In this document: positions 46,011-54,500 of the stretch, piece by piece
How the letters are laid out: the number at the start of each line of letters is the position of its first letter
Numbering within the stretch: position 1 is the first letter of the stretch
Source: Kosakonia sp. BYX6
GTDB lineage: Bacteria; Pseudomonadota; Gammaproteobacteria; Enterobacterales; Enterobacteriaceae
Assembly: GCF_038449125.1 (NCBI RefSeq)
Contig: NZ_CP151800.1
Coordinates: 34,406-98,405, forward strand
DNA length: 64,000 nucleotides
Direction of reading: 5' to 3'
Notes under the pieces: generated by a model
What the model saw: only the letters and a program-made list of their open reading frames with translations
Told to the model about the DNA's origin: nothing
The model's database searches: none
Made by a program: the position numbers and the translations under genes

Positions 46011-46949
46011 ATGAAACGGACACATCAGCATAAGCCCCTTATACCGAGGGTTTTTCGCCTCTCATCAACAGTTGGAGAGTGTGGTTTTAACGATCCTGAT
46101 GATGTTAAAGCGCTTCAGATACAAATCAAAAATGCAGGCTATTCGCAAGCGACAGGACGTACCATTAATACTGATGGTCAATGCATAGCAGATACTTTAG
46201 AAGCGATACGCTGGTTTCAGCAGTTGGTTGGTATGCCTGCTTCGGGGCTTGTATACCCTACTGACATGTGGTTTATGGAGGCGTTAGAAAATGCGACGTC
46301 TTTGCGCTGGCGGGAAAGACACATTGGTGGACCTTTGCAGGTGCCAGAAGGTCAGTTAACTTTTGACTATGAAGGGGTTGATTATGTTACTGCCGTTGAA
46401 CCTTTTCGACAGCCCGTTCGTATGCCTTGGTTTTCGCGGATCTTGCACCATCCCTCTTCTGACTCAGGTGTAACGATTGGACGCGGTTACGATATGAAAA
46501 AACGTAGCGGCGGCAGTATCTTATATATGCTCAGGCAATCAGGTATAGAGGAATATAAAGCCCAAATATGCGCTAAAGCTGCCTGGCTGCAAGGACGACA
46601 GGCGGATATTTTTATTAGCGTTTATGATCCTTTGGTCGGGGAAATTACGCATCAACAACAAATACGCCTTTTTGAGCTTTCATATCGGGAGAAAAAGGAT
46701 TATGCCAAAGGCGTATATAGACGAAATAGTGCGAAGTTATTTAAATCATTATCTTGGGATCAGATTGATATAAAAATAAGAGATGTATTTGTTGATACGA
46801 TTTTTCAGGGAAATCAGACAGCTACAACCATGGTGAAAATTATGGCTGAGAATGGAACGCGCAAAGATATTATTGAGTACCTCAAGTCTGATTTATATCA
46901 ATCACGAGATCCGCAACGCTTATCGCTAAGGTTAAATTACTTAAGATGA
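46011..46949 (+). CDS. Pesticin-type muramidase with peptidoglycan-binding domain (probable secreted effector)
   Basis: A protein of 312 residues. Residues about 27-85 form a PG-binding-1-like domain (DVKALQIQIKNAGY, TLEAIRWFQQLVGMPASGLV). The rest resembles the T4-lysozyme-like C-terminus of pesticin: Glu130 in TAVEPF, Thr155 and Asp161 in SGVTIGRGYDM fit the catalytic Glu, Thr and Asp. There is no signal peptide, so it must be delivered by a secretion machine such as T6SS or released by lysis. The gene overlaps by 4 bases a periplasmic LprI-like protein, as in toxin-immunity pairs. Both genes are AT-rich, which points to transfer. No T6SS gene is present in the window. Confidence 0.75.
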   Translation: MKRTHQHKPLIPRVFRLSSTVGECGFNDPDDVKALQIQIKNAGYSQATGRTINTDGQCIADTLEAIRWFQQLVGMPASGLVYPTDMWFMEALENATSLRWRERHIGGPLQVPEGQLTFDYEGVDYVTAVEPFRQPVRMPWFSRILHHPSSDSGVTIGRGYDMKKRSGGSILYMLRQSGIEEYKAQICAKAAWLQGRQADIFISVYDPLVGEITHQQQIRLFELSYREKKDYAKGVYRRNSAKLFKSLSWDQIDIKIRDVFVDTIFQGNQTATTMVKIMAENGTRKDIIEYLKSDLYQSRDPQRLSLRLNYLR

Positions 46950-47374
46950 AAGTTATAATTTTATTTATATCGCTGCTATTTCTTGGAAATAGCGCATGTG
47001 CGGCAACTAAAAGCATCAGTGAAAATAACGATGTTTCGCAATGCATAAAAAAATATGGCGAGAGTAATGATGAATGCTTGGGTATTCTTAATGAGAAATC
47101 TGAGAGTAAGCTAAATAGTGTATATAATACTAAGTTGAATGAAATTGCCTCCTATGATTACACCCGTTGGTGGCGAGGGACACAGGAACAGAAAGATCGC
47201 ATGCTGGCGACTTATAAGCAGAATCAGAAAGAATGGATTCAATATAGAAATAATTATTGTGAACTGGTTAGTACCCAAGCAATGGGAACCCATGCTTTTG
47301 GAGAAGATATGCTAGGTTGCATTTTGAATATGAATACGTTGAGGATCGATCAGATCACCAGGATCAAGCTCTGA
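46946..47374 (+). CDS. Periplasmic LprI/DUF1311-like lysozyme inhibitor, probable immunity protein
   Basis: A protein of 142 residues with a signal peptide (1-20, ISLLFLGNSACA). The mature part has four or more Cys and the DUF1311 pattern: CLGILNEKSESKLNSVYNTK, then KDRMLATYKQNQKEWIQYRNNYC and a late GCILNMNTLRI. LprI-family proteins inhibit lysozymes. Because it starts inside the stop of the muramidase gene, it is best read as its immunity protein, guarding the peptidoglycan of the producer. Confidence 0.78.
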   Translation: MKVIILFISLLFLGNSACAATKSISENNDVSQCIKKYGESNDECLGILNEKSESKLNSVYNTKLNEIASYDYTRWWRGTQEQKDRMLATYKQNQKEWIQYRNNYCELVSTQAMGTHAFGEDMLGCILNMNTLRIDQITRIKL

Positions 47375-47386
47375 TACATTCTCATT

Positions 47387-47425
47387 GCGTTACCGGGCCT
47401 ACACTCCCGTAGGCCACCATCCGGC
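47387..47425. repeat. REP fragment
   Basis: GCGTTACCGGGCCTAC and a shortened mirror half (GTAGGCCACCATCCGGC) lie 13 bases after the immunity gene. The rest of the gap to 47661 shows no clear signal. Confidence 0.6.
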
Positions 47426-47661
47426 ATAACATCCCTCTCCGCTGACATACCCTGTCAGCGCGATCGTTTATCTTTCCCTTAGTGAAATCAGGGAATTACA
47501 TGAATCCCACCTGTAAGCGCAAAATTTCATTTTAGTTTTCCGGTTTGCTGCCGTTAACCACTATGAGCAAAAACAAGGTTTTACCTATAACAGGGCCGTG
47601 GCGCGAGGGTCAGGCCGTAACCGTTAACGTCTTCTGAGACTTCGTATTCCGGAACGAGTAA

Positions 47662-48543
47662 ATGAAGGAAAGTCACGACAGAAAACACGACCCGCTGATT
47701 GAGCGGCTGTGCGAAATTTTCGCGGCGCTCTACCAGGGAAGAACGATTGATAAAGCGTGGCTGTGCGATAAATTCGGCATCACGGAGCGCACGGCCTACC
47801 GCGATCTCGCGAGACTCGGGCACATCCTCGATCAGGTTTCTCCGGGGCGCTATAAACTCAGCACTCACCTTCTTCCCACTTTGCACAACGGCCATTTGGC
47901 GGAGTTCGCCGATTTTACCGGCGTGGCGAACCTTTTTCCGCGCACTGACGGCCAGTCGTTGCGTAATAGCCTGCAAAACCGCGGCAATATCGCGTTTCAT
48001 GCCGCCAGTAGCCGGGAAAATCGGCTGATTGAAGAGAGTCTTCGGGTGTTAAATCAGTCGATTACGGAACGTTGTGAAGTGGAATATCACTATCGCGACA
48101 AGGTGCGACGCGCGCAGCCCTATCGGCTGATTAATCAGTACGGATTGTGGTACCTGGCGGCGGTAGAGAAGGGGCAGCTCAAAGCCTTTGAAGTCGCGCG
48201 CATTGAGCGCCTTAAAAGTACTACGACGCGTTTTGAACCGCAGGCGGAGGTGGTCGCCGAACTGGAGAGTGGCGTCGGTATCCGTTTTGGTTCACGGGTG
48301 GAGACGCAACTGCGCGTTTCGGCGCACGCCGCAGAGTATGTTACTCGCCGGGCGCTGTTTCCGTCTCAGCGTATTATTGAACAGCATGACGATGGTAGCC
48401 TGACGCTCTCCACCGCCATTAGCGATCCGCATACGCTGTTTCGCTGGCTGCGTTACTGGCTGCCGGATATCGGCATCCTTTCCCCGACTACGCTGCGCGA
48501 AGAGTTCGAGCAGGATTTGCAAAAGCGCTACGACCAGGCGTAA
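47662..48543 (+). CDS. WYL-domain transcriptional regulator
   Basis: A protein of 293 residues. An N-terminal helix-turn-helix of the DeoR type (DKAWLCDKFGITERTAYRDL, about 30-50) is followed by a WYL domain with the namesake GLWYLAAVE at about 160 and a C-terminal WCX-like part. WYL regulators sense nucleic acids or nucleotides and often govern defence or DNA-damage genes. The neighbour on the opposite strand is a Fic protein; a regulatory link is possible but not shown. Confidence 0.87.
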   Translation: MKESHDRKHDPLIERLCEIFAALYQGRTIDKAWLCDKFGITERTAYRDLARLGHILDQVSPGRYKLSTHLLPTLHNGHLAEFADFTGVANLFPRTDGQSLRNSLQNRGNIAFHAASSRENRLIEESLRVLNQSITERCEVEYHYRDKVRRAQPYRLINQYGLWYLAAVEKGQLKAFEVARIERLKSTTTRFEPQAEVVAELESGVGIRFGSRVETQLRVSAHAAEYVTRRALFPSQRIIEQHDDGSLTLSTAISDPHTLFRWLRYWLPDIGILSPTTLREEFEQDLQKRYDQA

Positions 48544-48565
48544 TGGAGTTAAAGGGGATGAGCGG

Positions 48566-49870
48566 CTATTGTGGTCTTCCATCCTCAATCCATTTTTTAA
48601 CCAGCCCCATCGACAAGTGATAGCGTGCGCAATTATAGACTTCAAGAATGCGCAACTCTTCCTGTAAGAGCGTTCGGAACTGGTTTTTTTCATTCTCATC
48701 CAGTGTGATGGATGTCATGGCGGCTTCAATACTTATTCTTTCCCGAACGATATGGCAAATGACCTCATTCAACGTTTCACGGTGTCGATAGCGGAACGGA
48801 TCAGGTACACCCATGGCTTCAAGTGTGACGGCGTATTTTTTAATCGAGCGACGGTATAAAAATTCGAAAAGCTCAGCGGCAAGTGAAGCATCTTGCTTCT
48901 CATAAATCCCCATCATTGCATAGGCGTATCCGGTTGGTTCCGCATCAAGAAAGGATAGAGGGGCACTGTTATACATCATCAAAGGGATATTGGCTGCCAG
49001 GCGGCTTGTCCGTTTGTTGCCATCTTCAAACGGTTGCAGGTAAGCAAGATTGACCCATAAAAAGAACGCTGATTCCACGGGATTCTTTATTTTGCGCGCT
49101 TTTTCAATGATGGTTTCAAACATATCCTGGAGTAGTACTGGTGTTTGTAAAGGCGTATAGGTTGTACCGCTGATATTGACGATTTTTGTTCTTATACTCC
49201 CAAGTCCCGTTGAATCTGACAGCAAATCACGCATGAGTATTGAATGTAAGTTACTGATTACTGCTGCGGTAAGTCCATATTGCGGAACAGCATCAACAAG
49301 AAACTCAATAGCTTGCTTATGGTTTAACAGCATGACAGCATCCAGGTCTTCTGCATCCATCCCGCTGCGGAATAATTCCTCTGTTGCCAGTAAGGAGTAA
49401 GTGTTTCCTTCCAGCCGCGAGGATGACCACGATAGATCGACCAGCAATGGTTCCAGAACCTTCCGGGCATAGGTTCCGGCCGGCTGTTGTCCAGCCATTC
49501 GCCCTTCATTCAACAAAGTTTGAGCCAGATCCTCTGGTAATAAAAACGTTTTATTAGGGATATAACTATCGACGAATTCCCGGACATAACCCGTTATTTC
49601 ACGTGTGGTCAGTGGAGACTGGAGATACGTCAAAAGAGCCTGAGCATCAGAAATTTCAACTGACTCATCGGGTATCGCCACAGCGGTTACAGATGAATAG
49701 CGGGTTGCCTTGCCGATCCCTTGTCTGAGTAAAGAACCTTCCCTGACAAGCACGTCCACATGGCGTTTGATGGTTGACTTACCTACGTTGAGTGCCTGTG
49801 CTAGTTCGCTGGAACTAACGGGTTTATCCTTCATACGAACAGCATCAAGAATATTGTCTTTTACAGGCAT
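48566..49870 (-). CDS. Fic-family protein with N-terminal winged helix and altered active site
   Basis: A protein of 434 residues. Residues 1-60 are a winged helix (SSSELAQALNVGKSTIKRHV). An inhibitory helix motif, S/TxxxE(G/N), is present as SSRLEGN (about 150-156), placing it in class II Fic proteins. The Fic loop is QPFEDGNKRTSR (279-290), where Gln replaces the catalytic His of HPFx(D/E)GN(G/K)R. AMP transfer should thus be impaired or altered; similar QPF forms occur in related Fic proteins, as I recall. The phased repeats at 49911-50010 upstream suggest that its own winged helix binds there. Confidence 0.87.
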   Translation of the reverse strand: MPVKDNILDAVRMKDKPVSSSELAQALNVGKSTIKRHVDVLVREGSLLRQGIGKATRYSSVTAVAIPDESVEISDAQALLTYLQSPLTTREITGYVREFVDSYIPNKTFLLPEDLAQTLLNEGRMAGQQPAGTYARKVLEPLLVDLSWSSSRLEGNTYSLLATEELFRSGMDAEDLDAVMLLNHKQAIEFLVDAVPQYGLTAAVISNLHSILMRDLLSDSTGLGSIRTKIVNISGTTYTPLQTPVLLQDMFETIIEKARKIKNPVESAFFLWVNLAYLQPFEDGNKRTSRLAANIPLMMYNSAPLSFLDAEPTGYAYAMMGIYEKQDASLAAELFEFLYRRSIKKYAVTLEAMGVPDPFRYRHRETLNEVICHIVRERISIEAAMTSITLDENEKNQFRTLLQEELRILEVYNCARYHLSMGLVKKWIEDGRPQ

Positions 49871-49910
49871 CTCCCCCCCTTTTTTCGATCGGCTTAACGT
49901 CTCTGATATC

Positions 49911-50010
49911 TGGGCCGTAAATTCAAATACGGTCCATCATAACTAAAATACGTCCCAAGAAAATCAAATACGGCCCATTTTAGGAAAATACGGCCCGAAA
50001 TGGGCCGTAT
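49911..50010. promoter_or_regulatory. Phased operator array upstream of the Fic gene
   Basis: Six boxes related to ATACGGCCCA occur: direct copies beginning at 49925, 49945, 49966 and 49985 (start-to-start 20, 21 and 19 bases), and inverted copies at 49911 and 50001. The last two boxes form the perfect hairpin ATACGGCCC-GAAAT-GGGCCGTAT, which on the minus strand is followed by TTTTCC and may also end the SDR operon. The spacing of about two helical turns puts the direct boxes on one face of the DNA. Confidence 0.7.
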
Positions 50011-50045
50011 AGGAAAGAAGGTGCTCTGTTACGAGAAGGTAATGT

Positions 50046-50783
50046 CTACAACTCTTGCGTCGTCGGGCGAAAGAGAATTTCGTTGATATCCACATCGTCA
50101 GGCTGGCTGATGGCGAAAAGCACCATGCTGGCGAACGAATCGGCGGAGATCGCGTTCTCCTCGTAGAGCTTTTTGACGCCCACCGCCATGTCCGGATCGG
50201 TCACGCTGTTTGGTAACTCGCTCTGCACCGCGCCGGGCGAAATGATCGTCGTGCGAATATTGTACGGCTTCACTTCCTGGCGCAGCCCTTCGCTCAGCAC
50301 CCGCACTGCCGTTTTGGTGGCGGCGTATACCGCGCTGCCTGCGCGCACTTTGTGCCCGGCTACCGACGACGTGTTGATGATATGCCCGGACTTTTGCTGC
50401 TCCATATACGGCAGCGCAGCGGCGATACCGTACAGCACGCCTTTCAAGTTGACGTCGATCATGGCGTCCCAGTCGGCTATGCGGCGTTTGCCGAGCAGCG
50501 AATGCGGCATCAACCCGGCATTATTGACGATCACGTCAATGCGGCCATGCAGTTTGACCGCGCGATCGACCAGCGCCTGTACTTGTTCTGCGTCGGTAAC
50601 ATCGGTTTGCACTGCCGCTTCGGCGGGCAGGTTCAGCTCCTGCGCCAGTTTTTGCAGGCGATCAACACGACGTGCGCCAAGCACCACTTTCGCACCTTCT
50701 TGCACCAGACGGCGGGCCAACGCCTCGCCCAGGCCGCTGCTGGCGCCGGTGATGACCACCACTTTATTCTCTACGTTTTTCAT
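50046..50783 (-). CDS. Short-chain dehydrogenase/reductase (SDR)
   Basis: A protein of 245 residues, a classical SDR. The cofactor motif is TGASSGLG (about 12-19), NNAGLM follows at about 86-91 and the catalytic Ser-Tyr-Lys are in NTSSVAGHK and YAATKTAV. The basic ARR after the second strand suggests NADP(H). It ends a two-gene operon with a cupin protein 12 bases upstream. Substrate unknown. Confidence 0.9.
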   Translation of the reverse strand: MKNVENKVVVITGASSGLGEALARRLVQEGAKVVLGARRVDRLQKLAQELNLPAEAAVQTDVTDAEQVQALVDRAVKLHGRIDVIVNNAGLMPHSLLGKRRIADWDAMIDVNLKGVLYGIAAALPYMEQQKSGHIINTSSVAGHKVRAGSAVYAATKTAVRVLSEGLRQEVKPYNIRTTIISPGAVQSELPNSVTDPDMAVGVKKLYEENAISADSFASMVLFAISQPDDVDINEILFRPTTQEL

Positions 50784-50795
50784 AACCTCTCCTGA

Positions 50796-51191
50796 TTAAC
50801 CGCGATACTGCTCGTCGGTGACGTGCTCAAGCCAGGTCACCGGGCTGCCGTTAAGCGATTCGGCAATGGCGATATGCGTCATCGCGTTCGTTGCCGTCGC
50901 GCCATGCCAGTGTTTAACCCCTTCGGGGATCCAGACGATATCGCCCGGGTTCATCTCCTGAATCGGCTCGCCTTCGCACTGAATCCAGCCTTTGCCATGG
51001 GTCACGATCAGCGTCTGACCGAGCGGATGCGTGTGCCACGCGGTACGCGCGCCCGGCTCAAATGTGACGGTCGCGCCGCCGACTCGCGCGGGTTCGTCGG
51101 CTTTAAATGGCGCGTCAATGCGCACGCGACCGGTGAAATACTCTGCTGGCCCCTGCGCGGACGGAACCGATGCACTGCGGATGATTTTCAT
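50796..51191 (-). CDS. Cupin-domain protein
   Basis: A protein of 131 residues with one cupin fold. Motif 1 is seen in [20 protein letters not shown] and motif 2 in [17 protein letters not shown]; the His residues probably bind a metal. The closest recalled group contains cupins beside SDR enzymes and mandelonitrile-lyase-like proteins. It is the first gene of the SDR operon. Confidence 0.87.
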   Translation of the reverse strand: MKIIRSASVPSAQGPAEYFTGRVRIDAPFKADEPARVGGATVTFEPGARTAWHTHPLGQTLIVTHGKGWIQCEGEPIQEMNPGDIVWIPEGVKHWHGATATNAMTHIAIAESLNGSPVTWLEHVTDEQYRG

Positions 51192-51297
51192 GTTGTTCTC
51201 CCGTTTTCAGAACGTATCGCTAAAGCGTAGCTGGACTTCAATCCGCGATCATAATCCTCGCCCGCTATGCGCACTATTGGGGAAAACCAGCATGATC

Positions 51298-52476
51298 TTA
51301 TGAGCTTTGCTCATGAATAGGGCGCCATGCCATCACCGCGCTGGCAACGGCGAACAACGCCATAATCCACGCCATCGTCCACGGCGTGCCGTCGCGAAAC
51401 CACGTCAGTAACAGCGAAGAGATAATCCCGCTGCCATATTGCAGCGAGCCGATCAGCGCCGAGGCGGATCCGGCAAACGCGGGTACGGTGTCGAGCGCGG
51501 CGGCGGTGGACGTCGCGGCAATAATGCCGTTCATCGAGAAAAAGAAGAACACCGTGACCATCACCGCAACCATCCCGCCGATGTGCATTTTCACCAGCAT
51601 CGCCAGAATCACGCCAGCAATGGCGGCAAGTGCGACGGCGATTTTCAGCAGTTTATCCAGCGGATGGCGCTGCACCAGCCGCCGGTTCGCCGCGCTCATC
51701 CCCATCAAGCCGACAATATTGAGCGCAAACAGCCAGCCAAAATGTTGCGGTTCCACACCGAAATAACCGATATAGACGAACGGCGAACCGGTCACAAAGG
51801 CGTAGGCCGACACATAGAAAAACGTCAGGCACAGGGTGTAGCGCATAAACGCGCGGTTACGCAGCAGGGTGGTGTAATTGCGAAATACGCCGGGCAGCGA
51901 GGCTTTGACGCGTTTCTCAGCGGGCAACGTTTCGGGCAGGGCGAACAGGGAAAAAAACATCAACCCGCCAATGACCACCAACAGCCAAAAAATCGCATGC
52001 CAGGTCGTAATCTTAATCATCTGCCCGCCCGCCAGCGGCCCGATGATCGGCGCTATCGCCATAATAATCGTCAGGGTGGAGAGCATTTGCGCGGCGCGGG
52101 TGCGGACAAACAGATCGCGAATCATCGCGCGCGCCAGCATTGGCCCGGTGCAGGCGCCAAACGCCTGGAAAACCCGCCAGAACACCATCTGGTGAATTTC
52201 GGTCGACAGCGCGCAACCGGCAGAACCAATGACAAACAACACCATGCCGATAAACAACGGCGTGCGGCGGCCAATCGCATCACTCACTGGCCCCCACACC
52301 AGTTGCGCCAGCGCAAAACCAATCAAAAAGCCGGTGATCGTCAGTTCAATATCACCTTGTAATTCCCGCGCCATCAATGGCATGGCGGGCAGGTAAATAT
52401 CTGTCGACAGAGAGGTGAAGGCCATCAGCGCGCTGAGGATCGCGAGAAACAGCGGCCCGTGTAGCTTAGTAGACAT
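51298..52476 (-). CDS. Bcr/CflA-family drug exporter (MFS)
   Basis: A protein of 392 residues with 12 membrane helices. The N-terminal TSLSTDIYLPAMPLMARELQ and GFALAQLVWGPVSDAIGRRTP are hallmarks of the Bcr/CflA group of proton-driven exporters (bicyclomycin, chloramphenicol, sulfonamides). RAMIRDL in helix 4 is also typical. It stands alone on the minus strand. Confidence 0.9.
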   Translation of the reverse strand: MSTKLHGPLFLAILSALMAFTSLSTDIYLPAMPLMARELQGDIELTITGFLIGFALAQLVWGPVSDAIGRRTPLFIGMVLFVIGSAGCALSTEIHQMVFWRVFQAFGACTGPMLARAMIRDLFVRTRAAQMLSTLTIIMAIAPIIGPLAGGQMIKITTWHAIFWLLVVIGGLMFFSLFALPETLPAEKRVKASLPGVFRNYTTLLRNRAFMRYTLCLTFFYVSAYAFVTGSPFVYIGYFGVEPQHFGWLFALNIVGLMGMSAANRRLVQRHPLDKLLKIAVALAAIAGVILAMLVKMHIGGMVAVMVTVFFFFSMNGIIAATSTAAALDTVPAFAGSASALIGSLQYGSGIISSLLLTWFRDGTPWTMAWIMALFAVASAVMAWRPIHEQSS

Positions 52477-52848
52477 AAGATCCTGATTAAGTAACGAAGG
52501 GGGGATCCGACAAAGCGGAACGTTATCTTAAACAGGGCGACACAAATGATAAGGTCATTAAATCACAATGACGCTATGAGCCAGATTCATAAGCGGCTTC
52601 GGCGTAAACGCTTACAGCGAGACGGCGTGGTACCGGCAATTGACCTGGCGGTGGATCTCTATAACGCCATCTGATTGCGCTACGCTATTACAGTTGGTGG
52701 CGTGTCGGCGCTGGCTCCCGCGCTCAGGACAGCCAGAGCGGCTACATTATGTGAGGCAGGCGACGAACTGTGATCGGGTGAGCACGTATGATGCCGGGCT
52801 GCAATATCGATAAAACCATGCTCGGGTTTGAGCAATGAGGGGGAAAGA
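52477..52848. other. Gap with a 32-codon ORF of unknown status
   Basis: A possible small ORF (52576-52674, MSQIHKRLRRKRLQRDGVVP then AIDLAVDLYNAI) is basic at the start and helical at the end. It lacks a clear ribosome site and may be a remnant. The remaining sequence up to the aldolase gene contains no recognised signal. Confidence 0.3.
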
Positions 52849-53742
52849 ATGGATTTCACAGGATTAAGCGCGTTTGCGCTAACGCCGCTTCTCGACGACC
52901 GCCTGGATGAGGCGGCCTATGTCAGGCTGATTGAAAACCTTCGCGTGGCTGGTGTGGATTCCATCGGTGCGTTGGGTTCGACGGGGTGCTACCCCTATTT
53001 CAGCCGTACCGAACGGGCCAATGCGCTGCGCCTGGCGACGGAACATTCCGGTGCGATTCCGGTGATTGCCGGGGTTGGCGCGTTGCGTACCCGCGATGTG
53101 CTGTGGCTGGCAGAAGATGCGCAAAAAGCGGGCGTCAGTGCCGTTCTGCTGGCGCCGGTTTCCTACCATGCGTTAACCGAAGATGAAGTGTTCGATCTGT
53201 TCGAGGCGGTGACCCGTGAACTGTCGGTGCCGCTCTGTGTGTATGACAACCCTGCCACCACGCACTTTTCCTTTAGCGATGGGCTGATTGCCCGCATCGC
53301 GCAACTACCGAATATTGGCTCGATCAAAATTCCCCCGGTTTCCGCTGAGCTTGCCCCGCAACGGGTGGCGAAACTGCGTGCTGAAATCCCGGCGCATATT
53401 CGCTTAGGCATCAGCGGCGATGCCAGCGCGGTCGACGGCCTGAGTGCCGGTTGCGCAATCTGGTATTCGGTGACCGGCGGATTGTTCCCGCAGGCGGCAT
53501 TGGCCATTTCCCGCGCGGCGATGGCGGGCGATATGGCACTGGCGCGTGCGCATTCGGCTGCGCTGCAACCGCTGTGGGATCTTTTCAAACGTTATGGCGG
53601 CAGTTTGCGCGTTATCGCCACGGCGGCAGAGCTGCTGGGCGCAGTCGCAGAACCCTGTTTACCACCGCCAGTCCAGACGCTAAAAGGCGCCGCGCGCCGC
53701 GATGTGGCGGAAGTGATAGAGACGTTGCGGTTAGTGGTTTGA
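52849..53742 (+). CDS. DapA/NanA-family (class I) aldolase
   Basis: A protein of 297 residues with the TIM barrel of the dihydrodipicolinate synthase / N-acetylneuraminate lyase family. The Schiff-base Lys is in IGSIKIPP and the catalytic Tyr in LCVYDNPATT; the pyruvate-binding GSTG is present in ALGSTGCYPY, but the DapA motif GTTGE is not, so it is an aldolase of other specificity. The ATG at 52849 after AGGGGGAAAG is preferred over the TTG at 52828. Confidence 0.87.
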   Translation: MDFTGLSAFALTPLLDDRLDEAAYVRLIENLRVAGVDSIGALGSTGCYPYFSRTERANALRLATEHSGAIPVIAGVGALRTRDVLWLAEDAQKAGVSAVLLAPVSYHALTEDEVFDLFEAVTRELSVPLCVYDNPATTHFSFSDGLIARIAQLPNIGSIKIPPVSAELAPQRVAKLRAEIPAHIRLGISGDASAVDGLSAGCAIWYSVTGGLFPQAALAISRAAMAGDMALARAHSAALQPLWDLFKRYGGSLRVIATAAELLGAVAEPCLPPPVQTLKGAARRDVAEVIETLRLVV

Positions 53743-53749
53743 TGTTTTC

Positions 53750-53781
53750 GCCGGATGGCGGCTGCGCCTTATTCGGCCTAC
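53750..53781. repeat. REP unit
   Basis: GCCGGATGGCGGCTGCGCCT and the end ATTCGGCCTAC form a single degenerate REP hairpin just after the aldolase gene. Confidence 0.75.
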
Positions 53782-53861
53782 AGGCATTTGTATATCCCAT
53801 TGACATATCCCAATGCTGAATTAAGCTGTGTCAGTATGAAATTTCATCAATGGAGGATCGA

Positions 53862-54092
53862 ATGGAAAAAACGACACTCTTCAAAAGTAACCGTAGCCAG
53901 GCCGTGCGTTTGCCAAAAGCGGTGGCGTTACCGGAAGACGTTAAACACGTTGATATTATTGTCGTAGGCCGTACGCGCATTATCACCCCCGCAGGCGAAG
54001 GCTGGGATAGCTGGTTTGAGGGTGAAAATGTATCACCAGATTTTATGGCTTCACGGGAACAGCCGGGAGAGCAAGACAGGGAAGAGTTTTGA
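53862..54092 (+). CDS. vapB: VapB antitoxin
   Basis: A protein of 76 residues with an AbrB/MazE-type DNA-binding domain (FKSNRSQAVRLPKAVALPED) and an acidic C-terminus that wraps the toxin (ending EQPGEQDREEF). It is close to VapB/MvpA of enteric bacteria. The start at 53862 is fixed by GGAGG placed 6 bases before it; the upstream ATG (53850) includes the ribosome site. It overlaps vapC by one base. Confidence 0.93.
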   Translation: MEKTTLFKSNRSQAVRLPKAVALPEDVKHVDIIVVGRTRIITPAGEGWDSWFEGENVSPDFMASREQPGEQDREEF

Positions 54093-54496
54093 TGCTCAAA
54101 TTTATGCTTGATACAAATATCTGTATTTTCACCATAAAAAACAAACCTGACATCGTACGGCAGGCCTTTAATCAACATAGTGGGCAGATGTGCATCAGTT
54201 CCGTCACATTGATGGAACTGATTTACGGTGCTGAAAAATCGGCCATACCTGAAAAAAATCTACGTGTAGTCGAAGGGTTTACAGCGCGTCTGGAGGTTCT
54301 GCCATACAGCATCGAAGCGGCGGTGCATACCGGGCAATTACGTGCTGAACTGGCAAAAGCAGGAACCCCCATTGGCCCGTATGATGCCATGATCGGGGCG
54401 CATGCCCGCTCGCTCGGGCTGATACTTATCACCAACAATACACGCGAGTTTGTGCGTATTCCTGGCCTGCGTTTGCAGGATTGGACGACGCATTAA
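54092..54496 (+). CDS. vapC: VapC PIN-domain tRNase toxin
   Basis: A protein of 134 residues. The acidic PIN-domain residues are in MLDTN (Asp7), LMELIYG (Glu42) and PYDAMIGAHA (Asp98), followed by ITNNTREF. The close enteric homologue VapC/MvpT cuts initiator tRNA in the anticodon stem. TGATG overlaps the antitoxin stop. Confidence 0.94.
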   Translation: MLKFMLDTNICIFTIKNKPDIVRQAFNQHSGQMCISSVTLMELIYGAEKSAIPEKNLRVVEGFTARLEVLPYSIEAAVHTGQLRAELAKAGTPIGPYDAMIGAHARSLGLILITNNTREFVRIPGLRLQDWTTH

Positions 54497-54500
54497 CCCA

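Noticed and set aside
46011-47374. Muramidase pair as part of the eCIS payload
   Set aside because: It lies 9 kb from the eCIS with unrelated genes between, and an immunity partner indicates bacterial targets, whereas Afp-type systems mostly attack eukaryotic cells.
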